The position numbers were made by a program, and so were the translations under genes. Positions 11,426 to 23,758 of a stretch of DNA of 64,000 nucleotides are shown here, piece by piece. Location: contig NC_060960.1 of assembly GCF_910589235.1 (NCBI RefSeq), positions 2,286,839 through 2,350,838 on the forward strand, written 5' to 3'. The stretch comes from Vespa crabro (lineage: Eukaryota; Arthropoda; Insecta; Hymenoptera; Vespidae). The first letter of the stretch is position 1, and every line of letters starts with the position of its first letter. The notes under the pieces were generated by a model. That model searched no databases. It saw only the letters and a program-made list of their open reading frames with translations, and was not told where the DNA came from.

Positions 11426-11474
<49 letters not shown>

Positions 11475-11476
11475 TA
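11426..11476. repeat. (TA)n microsatellite
   Basis: TA run with one CA break. Confidence 0.95.
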
Positions 11477-11725
11477 ATGTTATTATCAGATAATATTTGC
11501 AAAATAACAAAAACAAATGTAAAAAGATATTTAAGAAAGAACAAAAAAGAAATGAGAGAAAAATAAAATAAAGAAGAAAAAAAAGAAAAAAGAAGGAAAA
11601 AGAAAAAAAGTCGAGAAGAGCTCGTAAAAGTAGCTCGTCGTTATTTTTAGTCTTATATCCAGTTCTCGATATCGACCAAGAGAAGAGAATATTATGGCCT
11701 GTAAAACTTTTCTCCCTTTTTCGTA

Positions 11726-11727
11726 GG
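11726..11727 (+). other. Candidate recursive splice junction
   Basis: CTTTTCTCCCTTTTTCGTAG|GTAATT: a very good pyrimidine tract and TAG acceptor abutting a GTAA donor that lacks the +5 G. It lies within the putative giant intron on the coding strand. Confidence 0.3.
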
Positions 11728-13749
11728 TAATTTTATTCGAGAAAAGAGTCATTTCGTGGGCAGAGAACAGCCACCATCGAACGAAGAAGAGACGACTATA
11801 CAGCCTTGTTCGATATCGTCATTGACATCGTAATCGAGCTGAAACTTTCTGACGACTTTTCTTTCTCTTGACATTTTTTTCTTTTCTTTTCCGTTTTTTT
11901 TTTTCTTTTCTTTCGTTACTTTTCCCTTTCTTAGTACAAACAGACACGTAAATGGCATCTTATTTCTCTCATGACGCCCAACGTTCTCTAAAGATTTCAA
12001 TATGATGGAAGGTAAATCTTTTTAAAAGAAAAAGATCGTGAGTTTTTTACGAAGTATATAGTCCAAGTATACATATATGGTAATAATACATTTACAATGC
12101 ACATTCCTGAAATACGGTTGGAGTAAAGGATGACTTGACCTCGGTTTTAAAATCTGAAATAACATGTCTAAAAGAGAATAACAAAATTGTATGACCGTAA
12201 AAGAATGTAATTCCTTTCGGTTAGCCCGGAAGCAATTACTTGGAGAGAATGAAAAGGAGAAAAAGAAGTCGGTTAGGATGAGATTCCTTGCCATGTTAAT
12301 TCTTTGTACGGTGTGGTTTACCATGAAAATCAACGGTTAATCTCTGAAAACAAATTTTATGAGTATTTTCTTTGTACTTTTTTGTATTAAGTAAGATTTT
12401 ACGAATTTTTTTATTAGATCAAATTTTTTTATTTTATAATATAAATAATATATAAAACTACGATTTATTCTGAGAGAAAAAAAATAAATATCTATTGGAA
12501 TTTAATCTATATTATTTCAATAATGTTGCTGTTCCAAAGTAACGTTGAAAGAGTTGATAGATTATTGTAAATAATTTTTTTTATTTCTTTTCTTTCGTTT
12601 TTTATTTTGTTTTGACATACGGGTGCATAAAAAATACTCCGAAAATAATCGAACGATGTTGAAAGTAATACAGATATAACGTTTATCGAAAAAATTCATT
12701 TCTATCATAGAAGAAAAACACTCTTGATTAAAAAACGTTAAAATTGTAATATGTATGTGCTGTCATTCGCTAAAACTATATTGTTATTGATCTTAATATT
12801 ATGGATAATAAATAGTTGAATAAAAATGAGATGTCATTGATTTTCAATCAAACTAAATTTTTATAAAACATCGAATTTACATCTAACAATTTTCATCTAA
12901 CAATTACATCTAACAATATAAGTATTCGCTTATATGATAATCGAAATAATGCACTATATGTTTCTAATCGAAACGAAAATCGATCGTTAAAATTCTAAAA
13001 CTAATTCTATCAAGATCACAAAAGAATTCAACGAATTGGAACGAAATTGAAATCATTCCGCAACGTAAGAAGAAACGATTTCCTTCTGAAATATCTTATC
13101 TAAATCCACGAAGTAGTTTTTCAATAGCTTCTGTAGCTAACGTTGCGAGAAATTCGGAATTCCGATAACGTGGCATCGGCAACAGATCAAACTCAAATTA
13201 ATAGGCCGAATGTCGATGTCGTTCGATGTCGTTTTGTTCGACGCTGTCGTTTCCCTGCGAATCGTTTCGCCGGTAGTGCTCGATATTTTTGGCCGATTGC
13301 ACGATGGTCCTTTCGTTGCGAACGTCGTTTGTGGTTTTACGAATTGCACATCCGAAAACGTGATATTTTTTTATTTTGTTTTTATTTTTATTTTTTTTCA
13401 GTTCTTTTTCTTCCATGAAAAAGAATATCCAACAATGGGATATACAATATTTCGATCGATAGAATATTTAGTATGCTTTGTTAGAATAATTGTGTGTAAA
13501 GTTACTAAATATGATTATACGTAGATACGTATATATATGTAAAATAATATAAAATTATTGTAACTACTCACGTATGATGATATGTAAATGATAGCATACG
13601 TTCAAGTTTTACAAGAATTAAGTAGAACGTTGAATGTAACATGGATAAAAGTTTCGAAAAGAAGAAATAGTTGTTTTAACCGCGTAACCAAAGTTCTAAG
13701 GGAAAATTCGAGTTCAGATCCAGTCGCGAAACAATTTCAAAGAAATATG
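11727..13749. other. AT-rich sequence with minor repeats
   Basis: Three close copies of CATCTAACAA lie at 12880-12917. The patch 13120-13360 is CpG-rich with open frames on both strands, but no supported exon. Confidence 0.4.
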
Positions 13750-13809
13750 GAAGAAAAAGGGAGAAAGGAAAAGAGAGAAAGAAAAAGGGAGAAAGGAAAA
13801 GAGAGAAAG

Positions 13810-13848
<39 letters not shown>
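13750..13848 (+). repeat. Purine repeat with a perfect 28-base tandem duplication
   Basis: The unit beginning GAAAAAGGGAGAAAGGAAAA spans 13753-13780 and is repeated exactly at 13781-13808. (GA)n follows. Confidence 0.9.
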
Positions 13849-13849
<1 letters not shown>

Positions 13850-14710
13850 GTTATGGCTCACGGTATTCATAAATAGTAGTGCATAAGAGTACCGAAAGTG
13901 GATTTTCTAGGCTAGACCTTTTGAAAAATGAAGCTTTTGTAAACATCTCTGAAGGTCGACGTGAAACTCTCAAGTCTTTTTTGTACTTTTACGTTCTTAA
14001 GCATCATCTTTATTCAATGTGAGAATAAAAATAGACTCGACTATCACAAATTTATTTACACGTTAAATAAATACAAATGATCTTTTGATTTTGACGCTGA
14101 CAATAATTCGATTTTCAATGTTGTCAGTTTAAAACTATACAAAATCGTTTTATCGTTCTTTTATTTATTTTATATATCTCCAATTTTTTATTCTCAGTGA
14201 ATAATCCTTTTATCGTTTCTGTTTTGTGTTACAAAAGGACAAACAGGAAAACAAGCTAACAAGCGTAACGTCATTCTAACGCTTAATATTGCCAGAGGCT
14301 TTCTCTGCATTGCAAACCTTAGACATCTAGTTTACACTCTTCGCCTTTAAACCTCTTTTGCTTTCTCTTCAATTCATGTCTATTGTTTTGCTATACTCTT
14401 ATCTTTTGTATTTTACATATGTTTTAAGTCATAAATTGACGATAAGGAATTTCGTTTTTGGATAAATAATTTTTTTTTATATCACTATAAATATTTCTTA
14501 ATAATTACGTAGACTCTATTCTAAAGGCTTATAATTATCGATACAAAAATTTGAAATATATCTTTAAATTTTATTCGCTCTTTTTCGAGCTTACTTTCGT
14601 TCTTTTTTCTCTTTTCTTCTTATCTTGCCAAATAACTTTTAATCTTTTAATTATTTTCAAATGAAACGTTCGACTTATTGACTTTTAGAGATCTAAAATC
14701 AATAAATTGC

Positions 14711-14711
<1 letters not shown>

Positions 14712-14757
<46 letters not shown>
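14712..14757. repeat. (TA)n microsatellite
   Basis: Uninterrupted. Confidence 0.95.
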
Positions 14758-14758
<1 letters not shown>

Positions 14759-15035
14759 GTTCGAGTTGGTTTTACATTTCTATTACACTTTATACCTCGA
14801 TTGAAATATAATTTAATAACGTAATTCGCCAAAGTTCGTATTACATGATTTAACATACCACTCGCTCGTGAATTTCCGATATTGGGGAAATAATTTAAGC
14901 GTTGAAACTAATCGCATGTGAAACGTATCTAATGCTTGAACACTTCTATTTAATCGTAAACGTTATATCCATGAATGATTATAGTGGAAATATTTTTTAT
15001 TTAAGCATGAACGTATAAAAGAGAAATAACCAATA

Positions 15036-15130
15036 GACATACACATACATATATACATACATATAAACATACATACATACATACATACATACATACATAC
15101 ATACATACATACATACATACATACATACAT

Positions 15131-15162
<32 letters not shown>
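15036..15162. repeat. (TACA)n then (TA)n
   Basis: About 18 tandem TACA units, then a TA run. Confidence 0.95.
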
Positions 15163-16736
15163 TCGACAAAAGAATATATCTATGTAAAAAAATATATATA
15201 TACACATATGTACGTACATTCTACAAAGAAAAAAGATACTTTTAGCGACCATGCCATTCACGAGATAATTGCATCGCGTTAACGAGATTGTTATCATTCA
15301 AATAGCAACAATAATACTGCAAATTCGAGCGAATTTCGAACACAAAAAGAAAAAGAAAAAAGACAACAAGCGCCACTTGGAACGCTCAGAAATGAGCGCA
15401 TCTATTTTCAGACGACGACGTTGCGTTTATGAAGCCAGCCGATTAATCATCAGGCCGACAGGACCATTTACATCGACCGATGATATAGAAATAATTCTTT
15501 TTCTTTCACGATTTCGCGAGAATTCTTCCATAATCGTTAATGATAAAAAGGTTGAATAAAAAAATTCTCTTATTAATGTGTTATTGAAAAAATTGGTATC
15601 GATTTCATTGATTATTTTTTCAACATTTGAAGAACATTTGATATAGTAAATATAGCGATCCTTAAACGTATCCTCGTGTAAAAGTTTAATCAATTAAATG
15701 AATTGAAAATGTGTATACGTTTACTTAAGCGATTAAGAATTTAGACTCTAAATGGAAAAAAAAATTATAGAGCACAAATTATCAAATCAATTAATCTATC
15801 TATATAGATATCAATATAGAATATTTATTAAAAATAGTTAAAATAGTTGTGAAATTCTCTTAATAAAGCAATCATGTTTGAGTCAATAAATTACTTCAAA
15901 ATTTACGAGACTCGAACGTATTCATTCCTCATATTGGAAATCCGTTCATCGAGAATTATTATCAGAGGCTAGGAAGCCGTCGCGCTTATTGAGAAAACGC
16001 AGAGCGATTTCCGGCAGGTCAGAGACACGTTTCCGGCCAACAAACTCGCGTACACACGTTTGCTCCAAAACGTGATTCGCTCGAACTTCTCTGTTATCGT
16101 TTAAATGTATACATATATTTAGATGCATAGATATGTGCGCACACATGTTATATGTAGATTATGTTTACGTATATACAGGTCTGCAAGAGCATGTAAAATT
16201 GGACAGTCGGTGTAACAAAGCATAGAATTGTAATTGTTTCATCCCCCAACCAATTCTCCCATGCTCTCAACGCGATCCTATTGTTCCTTTTACGAATTTC
16301 AAACCTCGAAGCCTGTCGCGAGAAAGTGATGCTTAATCTACACTCATAGATCGCGTTCTCTCATTTCTTTTTGTTCTCGTCTAGACCAAAACGTGCGGAT
16401 ATTGTCGACGCTATCGCATATTGTTCGTGACAGGTCACAGAAAAAGGGAAAGAAATATCAAAGGACCGTTTAACTTGATATTCCATTTTATCTCACAATT
16501 TATTCTTCAAATTGGAGGTCATTGTAAGTACAATGGAAAGAACGTTTTTATAGTTTGTACCATCATTCCCATCTTTTTTATTTTTTCATTTACGTTATAC
16601 TTATATCATTTGCGATAAAAAAAATATATTTAAATTTATCATATAAATTTATTTGTAATTTGTTGAAAGTTGAACGATAGTAAACTTTTACTTCAAATAT
16701 TTATATGAGATAGATTATTTACTTTCTATATTGATA

Positions 16737-16834
16737 TTAATCGATTATTCCAGCTTAATGATGGTTTTCTTTTACGAAAGAGACCTCAAAGAAAGTAAAT
16801 CTCTAACGAATTTCAAAATATATGTATATATGTA

Positions 16835-16837
<3 letters not shown>
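16737..16837 (+). repeat. Copy 1 of a 101-base direct repeat
   Basis: Identical to 18858-18958 except at one position (G at 16763, C at 18884). It is followed directly by (TTA)n. Confidence 0.92.
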
Positions 16838-16882
<45 letters not shown>

Positions 16883-16898
16883 CTTTATCATTATTATT
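16838..16898 (+). repeat. (TTA)n microsatellite
   Basis: Directly follows copy 1 of the 101-base repeat. Confidence 0.95.
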
Positions 16899-16899
16899 T

Positions 16900-17910
16900 A
16901 GTACATTGTTTAGTTTATTACAAATATGATGGTATTTAAGAAAGGAGCGAAAGCATTGTTTTTACCACAAGATGTCGTCAACATTACGAGTGAAGTTGTT
17001 TAATAAAATTCATTAGAATTGTAAGATCGTTTGTCGCGACCCAACATTATAATTTACAGGACTGCTTTGTTCGCGTCTCGACGGAGCGCATTATCGTTTC
17101 GTCTCGTCAACTTGAGCAAACTTTCTACCTTTCTCTTTCTCTTTCTCTGTTTTTTTTTTCTTTTATGTATGAAATTTATTTGTAGCGCTAATGAGAAATA
17201 ATTCAAGACGATGCTGGTATCTTGTTTGAAACAAGAACATGACGCGAGATACCAGAACGAAAAATAATTCTCATATTCGGAGATAATTTTCAACAGAAAA
17301 CTGAGGAACATTTATCATTTCCTCTTCGTTTCGCTTTATCGCACGACTTAATTCGTAGTATCTAATTTCACGATCGATGAACACGCTCTAGTATTGGATA
17401 GTATAAATTTTCTTTAACGAGATGGTAACCGCCATTTTCACGAAACTTAATGAGCAATCGATCGTGTTTCTTCTCGTTGAAAAGTCGTTAGAAAGATCGA
17501 TTAATGAAAAATCATCTAATTATCATTAAGTCATCGTTAATATGAAACTAATTCTTTCTGAAATGTAATATTCAAAATTTATTAATAAATAAATTATTAA
17601 TAATTAATTAATAAATCTATAACTAATGAAAAATTAAATAAATATGAGTATTATAAATTACTTTAGATTAAACTTCTTATCGTTTTTAGAGACTTAAGGC
17701 ACTTCTAACATATATCGTATCTACGCACAGCCATTTTCCCATCTAAACTTCGGGGAATCTGTTTTCTCGGTAAACACGTCTTAATAAACGTTTTCACTTC
17801 CTCTAAAGAAGATGTAGAAGACATCTGATGTTTCTTCGAAGTCGCTCGTTTGTGAATATAAACAATGGATCTTTTAAACTAACCTCGTTGAGTAACCACT
17901 TTGCTTTGAG
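16900..17910. other. Unique sequence, nothing recognised
   Basis: Between the two 101-base copies. No element ends are recognised. Confidence 0.4.
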
Positions 17911-17913
17911 CTC

Positions 17914-17953
<40 letters not shown>

Positions 17954-18063
17954 GTATGTTTCTCTCTCTCTCTCTGTCACTCTGTCTTTTTCTCTCTCTC
18001 CCTCTCTTTCTCTCTTTCTGTCTATTTTTCTTATTTTCTTTTTCTATATTTCTTTTTTCTTTT
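17911..18063 (+). repeat. (CT)n-rich pyrimidine tract
   Basis: About 150 bases, with GT interruptions. Confidence 0.95.
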
Positions 18064-18298
18064 AAAGTCGTTCTAAAGCGATATTAGAGAAAATGAGATT
18101 TTGAAATAAGTGAAAGCAATACCAAGAGTATTTCCATTCGATGGAACGCACGAATTTCAAATTCTGCTTTTATTCTAAAGAACAATAGAACGATATAGAG
18201 AACTATAATTTAGAGGAAAGACGCGTAATGCACTAGGAGGATTACGTCAAGCTTGGAATTTATTCGATACATTTTTCTCATCTTTCGATATGTAAAAC

Positions 18299-18388
18299 AT
18301 AAAAGAAAGAGAAAGAGAAAGAGAAAGAGAAAAAGAAAGAGAGAGAGAGACAGAGACAGAGAGAAAAAGAGAGAGAGATATATATATA
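18299..18388 (+). repeat. (GAAA)n/(GA)n then (TA)n
   Basis: Purine repeat ending in a short TA run. Confidence 0.95.
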
Positions 18389-18857
18389 AGATGTGTAGAA
18401 GATCGTCTCAACATCCTCTCTACTTGATTTACCGCAAGTTCGCATTCTCGAAAGTGCCATACTTACGAAGAGTAAGATAGCTCAGGGTCTCTGACTATGC
18501 GATAGTCTAGAAGGAACTGATACCAGTAGAATTCAACATGTATCGTGACTACGACGAAGGAATTTTGAGAATTCGCTTTCATTCGCTTTAGCATTTGTGA
18601 TATGAATGATAAAGGGGTTGTAGATAGCAAGAAATATTGTATAAAAAGTACTTATAATTTATTTTAACCTGATAATAAAAAAGATATTCAATGTGTGTGA
18701 ATGTAAATTTATGAAATTTATTTTAATTAAAAATAAAATGGTTTTGAACAAAATAAAAAGCTATGAACGAATCAATGAATTGTTAAAAGATAAACTATCT
18801 TTTATTTATAGTAATTCGTATTGTTCAAATGTTATCTAATAGCGGATTTCATGCTAG

Positions 18858-18958
18858 TTAATCGATTATTCCAGCTTAATGATCGTTTTCTTTTACGAAA
18901 GAGACCTCAAAGAAAGTAAATCTCTAACGAATTTCAAAATATATGTATATATGTATAT
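18858..18958 (+). repeat. Copy 2 of the 101-base direct repeat
   Basis: Offset 2121 bases from copy 1 with a single mismatch. Its right half is the left arm of a hairpin with 19001-19048. Confidence 0.92.
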
Positions 18959-19047
18959 ATATCATGTATATATATCATATATTTTATGGTTTATATATAT
19001 CATATATTTTGAAATTCATTAAAAATTTACTTTCTTTGAGGTCTCTT

Positions 19048-19048
<1 letters not shown>
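18898..19048. repeat. 48-base inverted repeat with 55-base loop
   Basis: The arms 18898-18945 and 19001-19048 pair at 45 of 48 positions. All three mismatches are C/T transitions within CTCTAAC against TTTTAAT. The loop is TA-rich. A (CA)n run follows the right arm. This could be a MITE-like element or a template-switch product. Confidence 0.85.

Positions 19049-19051
<3 letters not shown>

Positions 19052-19079
<28 letters not shown>
19052..19079 (+). repeat. (CA)n microsatellite
   Basis: Follows the right hairpin arm. Confidence 0.95.
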
Positions 19080-20786
19080 GTTATTATATGTAGAAAAGAC
19101 GAAGCACATTATAATTAACTTACACTTTAAGTTGTACTATTACCATAATTAATATAATCACGGTTAATATAATCACGGTTATAGACAGTATAACATATCA
19201 TAAAATAAGAAAGCAGATCATTTATCATTATTAACCCCATATATAAAATGAATTTTACCAAATATAATAATTCAATTAATCTTTATTTTCTCCGACAGTT
19301 TTTTCATAAATACATATAAACTTGATATGAAACGTTAGGATAAATCGTTTAATACATTCTTTTTAAAAGACTACGTTGATTTTGAGTAATACAAAAAAAT
19401 AATAATAATAATGACAGTAATAATAATTGTATATAGACTTTAGAACTGCAAGAGACACGTTGTAGATGAAATATCTTCCACCCTTCTTAAATGTTTCTCT
19501 GACTCTCAAAGGAATAAGATGGTGAAAGCTTTTGCGGCTGAATAGGCTACAGATGAAAGGAAATCGAGGAAACTATCGTAGTCATTGCGCCTTGGCATTT
19601 CCATAAAGACGCTTAGAATCCAAAAGATTTTTTTGCTAAATAATAATTGAAAAAGAGAGAGAAGTTGAAAGGAAATGTACGGTTCGTTGATGAAAAATAA
19701 AAAGAAAAAAATAATCTGATTGAACTTTGTGCTATTAACCTATTTTATTATCACATATATCTAAGTGGTTTATTTTTAAATTATATATAATAATAATTAT
19801 TATTTAAATTATAAATAATAATTGATTGCAAATGTATAGATATATCCATATATTATAATTTTTCTTACATTATCGTGATACTTATGAACGTTATCTTTTT
19901 GTTTTATTTAACAGATGACATTTAATATGAACAATATCATTATAAAAAGAGAAGGAAAGAGAAGAAAATAATTAATAATAATTAGAAACAAGAAAGAAAA
20001 GGAAAGATATATCTTCATTTCAAACACGAAGAAATTAAAGAAAGAAATTAAAGAATTAAATAAAAGAAAAAGTGGTACAATGTACTACTTTTGGTGTATT
20101 CTGAGAAACTTTCAAGTGGCTCCACACGATTACTGTTCTTTATAGCTTTCACGATGAAATCCTGTATTGGTCTTCCTCTCTCTTTTTCTCTTTTTTATTT
20201 TCTCTCTTTCTCTTTATCTTTTTTTTTAGTCGGTTGAATATTTTTTATGCGCAATATATTTCATACTCGATACATTTTCACTGTTCCCTTCACGGACATT
20301 TCTCTTTCTAGGTGCATTGATTTTAACGTGAAATTTGTTCGAGCGCATCGCTTAACAACGAGCTTCACTTTTTTTCATTTTACGGATATATGTATCTAGA
20401 TGTATGTATGTATACCACGAAATCCGTTGAAAATGGAATTATAATTTGTTACTGACGCTCATCGTATTTCGTATAAATGATAATACGACTGCGATATAAC
20501 GATATTGTTATACTGATCAAATTTTATAATAAAATAAAAATAATTGGAAAAAATGAAATATACCACCGATGAGCTTCTATAAAAATTGAAATGATTTTAT
20601 ATTAACTGATGAATGTTACATGATAATAATATTATGATATTGATATTATAATGATCATAATGATCATTATAAACCGTAATAAAAATTTTTATGAATTTCG
20701 AAACTGAGAAATAATAAAAAAAAAGAAGAAAAAGGAAACCTTACAAAAAATAACAATGAAATTGATACGATTTGTTTTAATGTTTA
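19080..20786. other. AT-rich sequence, nothing recognised
   Basis: A small tandem duplication of TTAATATAATCACGG lies at about 19149-19180. Otherwise featureless. Confidence 0.4.
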
Positions 20787-20870
20787 GAAAAAGAAAAAGA
20801 GAGGGAAAAAGAGAAAGAGAAAGAGAAAGGAAAATAGAGAGAGGGAGAGAAAGAGAGAGAGAGAGAGAAA
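20787..20870 (+). repeat. (GA)n purine tract
   Basis: GA/GAAA run. A complementary CT run lies at 21029-21062. Confidence 0.95.
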
Positions 20871-21292
20871 TAACAATACGACAAAATTTGTACTCGAAAA
20901 AGGCTGGCTTTCTAGCAATAGAGAAGACAAAAGATCACGACTCATAGTGAGTAAATCAGGAAAAGAGATAGAAAATAAAAAAAAGAAAACTAAAGGAAAC
21001 TCGTAAACGAATTTTCTGTTTCTATCTCTCACTCTCCCTCTTTCTCTCTCTCTCTCTCTTCTTCTGTCTTCTGTGATTCGAGAGCTCGTTGAATTTAAGC
21101 TCCATACCGGGGATTGCAATCTCTTCTAGAATAGGTTAAAGCACGGCTTCGATTTCGAATTCAATAGGCTAAATTCCATGATCTGAAAAAGGAAAAAGTA
21201 AAATAAGCTTAAGCAATAAGATTAGATAATATGGAGTGTGCGTACATGTGCGTGCATATGAGAGACAGATAAATATAATAGATAGATACTTA

Positions 21293-21293
21293 A

Positions 21294-21330
<37 letters not shown>

Positions 21331-21358
21331 GAGAGAGGGAGAGAGAGAGAGAGAGAGA
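21293..21358 (+). repeat. (GATA)n then (GA)n
   Basis: About ten GATA units, then GA. Confidence 0.95.
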
Positions 21359-22352
21359 ATGATAGAAACTAGTTTTACTCTTATATATCGATCGATTCTA
21401 TGAGATCATATTTCTTGTACATTCATCTATTTCTGTTTTGTTTGTGCCGAATTTTCTTGAAAAGCTTTTCTTAATGAACCTTGAAATACGTTTTATAAGT
21501 GAACAACACGTTTTTACGAAAAAAATTATCATCAAATTTCGAATTCTATTTTTCTTTTAAATATCAAATATCTTTATTTCCGTGCAATATAAAGTTCAAA
21601 AAGTTTGGAAACTTTTTTACGAGAACTTTTTAAATGAAATTCATAGAACGTGCTTTAATAAAAATAAACGGATATCTATTTATCTGTGTACCTACTTATG
21701 CGAACCGGTTACGTTCTTATTACTTTCTTGCCATTGAAGATGGTAAGTACGTACTAGGGCAAGAGATAATCTCAGTTTATAGCGTTTTATTCGTCTATTC
21801 GAACACATCTCCTTTATACCAACCTTTCATAAATCCTTTCGTCTTCCGAAACATACCGTAACTCGTTTGTGGTCATCAATAAAATGAAATTTTACGTTGG
21901 GATATTATAAAGCATAGTTTGTTAGATGAAAATTGTATATATGTATATATCTATATATCACGTATATGTATTCACGATAACCAAATTAGCAACAATGAAA
22001 TAGAAGATAGAGAGAGAGAGGGAGGGAGAGAGAGAAAGAGAGAAAAGGAGAAATTATTAATCGACCATTATTATGTATATTATATTACAAATTAGAATGC
22101 ATAATGACAATACGTAGGTACATACTATATCTTGTTAGCTTTTGATAATTCTCCGATTAGGAGATTCATGTTCGTTAATTATAATGATCTCATAATTTTA
22201 ATCTTATCAGGACTAATTAACGCGAACGTAAATGTCCACTTGTGGATATATTTAACGAACTTAAGTTAGTTTTCGAACGTACGAGTATTGTACTTAAATC
22301 AAAGAGTTTAAAAGGAACTGAAATAAGAAATTTTTATATATCTTTTCTTTTT

Positions 22353-22353
<1 letters not shown>

Positions 22354-22402
<49 letters not shown>

Positions 22403-22460
22403 CTATATTATATATATATATATGTATATAAAATGTATCTATATTATATATATATATGTA
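22354..22460. repeat. (TA)n with an internal duplicated segment
   Basis: TA runs around GTATCTATAT, which occurs twice about 37 bases apart. Confidence 0.93.
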
Positions 22461-22705
22461 AAGAAAGTATACTTTCTTCAGATAGATTTGCGTCTCATAA
22501 CCCGCCCTTCCATTGTCCTTTATTATTTACAATTTCTTTTGTGACCTACAAACTGAGCCGTTAAGATTTGGAAGAGAAACGGACAGTATGAAATATAACG
22601 TAGAAGAGAAAAATAACACGAGAACTATAAGAAAATTTGTAATATATATTAAATAAGATTTAACATTGTGAATAATAAACGTAAATTGTCGTTTCTTTGT
22701 TCACA

Positions 22706-22707
22706 GG
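22706..22707 (+). other. Candidate recursive (ratchet) splice site
   Basis: The sequence TCGTTTCTTTGTTCACAG joins directly to GTAAGAGT. This is a full 3' splice site (pyrimidine tract plus CAG) fused to a strong 5' splice site, the zero-length-exon arrangement known from large Drosophila introns. It lies 18.8 kb downstream of the candidate exon 1 donor, in the same orientation. Use in vivo is inferred. Confidence 0.45.
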
Positions 22708-22992
22708 TAAGAGTAATTAAGAGCTAAGCATTAACTAACAAATAAAGATTTATCCCTTTGTTTACAGAGAAACTTATTTTCGTTTATCATCTCACCTTAT
22801 CAATCCGAGATATTATATAGATATATATATATAATATATGTGTGCATGCCTATATATTGGAATGACGTTCATAAATTGTTATAGGTTCTTTATTGTTGTA
22901 ATTATCATTAAATTTGTTATAAAGTAGATTTACTATTAGTCATTTTAAGGCTGAATGATAAAAGCATATTAGAAAATACGTTAGGTTCAAAA

Positions 22993-23011
22993 TTCTCTCC
23001 CTTTTTCTCAC

Positions 23012-23072
<61 letters not shown>

Positions 23073-23205
23073 AGCAGTTTCTCTCTCTTTATGTGCCTTG
23101 AATATACAGGATATTAATATCGCCCTCTCGCTACTTCTCTCTCATGGTCCCTCTTCCGTTGCTCGTTTCTCTCTCTTTCTCTCTCTCTCTCTCTTTCCGT
23201 CCCTC
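22993..23205 (+). repeat. Two (CT)n blocks
   Basis: Runs at 22993-23068 and 23166-23202, with unique sequence between. Confidence 0.93.
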
Positions 23206-23681
23206 TTTCCATCGTTTCTTCTTCGATAATATCGTCAACCTGTCGCCTGTTGCGTAATCAAGTAAAGTAACTAGTATAATCGTTCCTCGATTTTCTACAA
23301 AAGGGATTTACATTAGCGAAACTGCTTCGTAATATCTCGTTCATTCTCGAAAGTCATACAAATTGAAATATATCAAATAATCATTGTTCATACATTTTTT
23401 ATCCTTTTCTCTCTTTTTTTTTCTTTTTTCACGAAAAATAAAATCAATATGGGGAAAATGTATTAATAAAATCGAATTATTGATTCAATGGAGGCTTCTT
23501 TGTCGCGGATAATCTGAAATATCGTGAAAGGTATACTCTCAATTCGGAACGTACATTATGCTATAAAAACGAGCGTGTGGACGACGACGCGAAGTTTTCA
23601 ATGAAGACAATGGCACCTGGCTGCGAGCCATACGGGAGTAGTATACGTTGCCGAGTGGATCGTTCATTGTACGATATATTG

Positions 23682-23684
<3 letters not shown>

Positions 23685-23746
<62 letters not shown>

Positions 23747-23758
23747 GAGAGAGAGAAA
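23685..23758 (+). repeat. (GA)n microsatellite
   Basis: GA run with AAAG breaks. Confidence 0.95.

Larger units (their letters stand above)
13849..16736. other. AT-rich intronic-type sequence
   Basis: Two less AT-rich patches, 15340-15500 and 15960-16450, are unique and CpG-containing; neither contains a convincing exon. Confidence 0.4.

Noticed and set aside
15036..15134. Regularly spaced tetranucleotide array resembling a CRISPR-like repeat
   Set aside because: Pure (TACA)n with no spacers; an ordinary microsatellite.
16421..16530. Possible exon (GTGACAG acceptor, GTAAGT at 16526)
   Set aside because: The frame is compatible with phase 1, but the acceptor lacks a pyrimidine tract and the peptide has no coding character.
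21634..21746. Frame starting at 21634 with GTAAGT at 21741
   Set aside because: No acceptor or promoter evidence, and the start is in an AT-rich context; the donor-like word alone is not enough.
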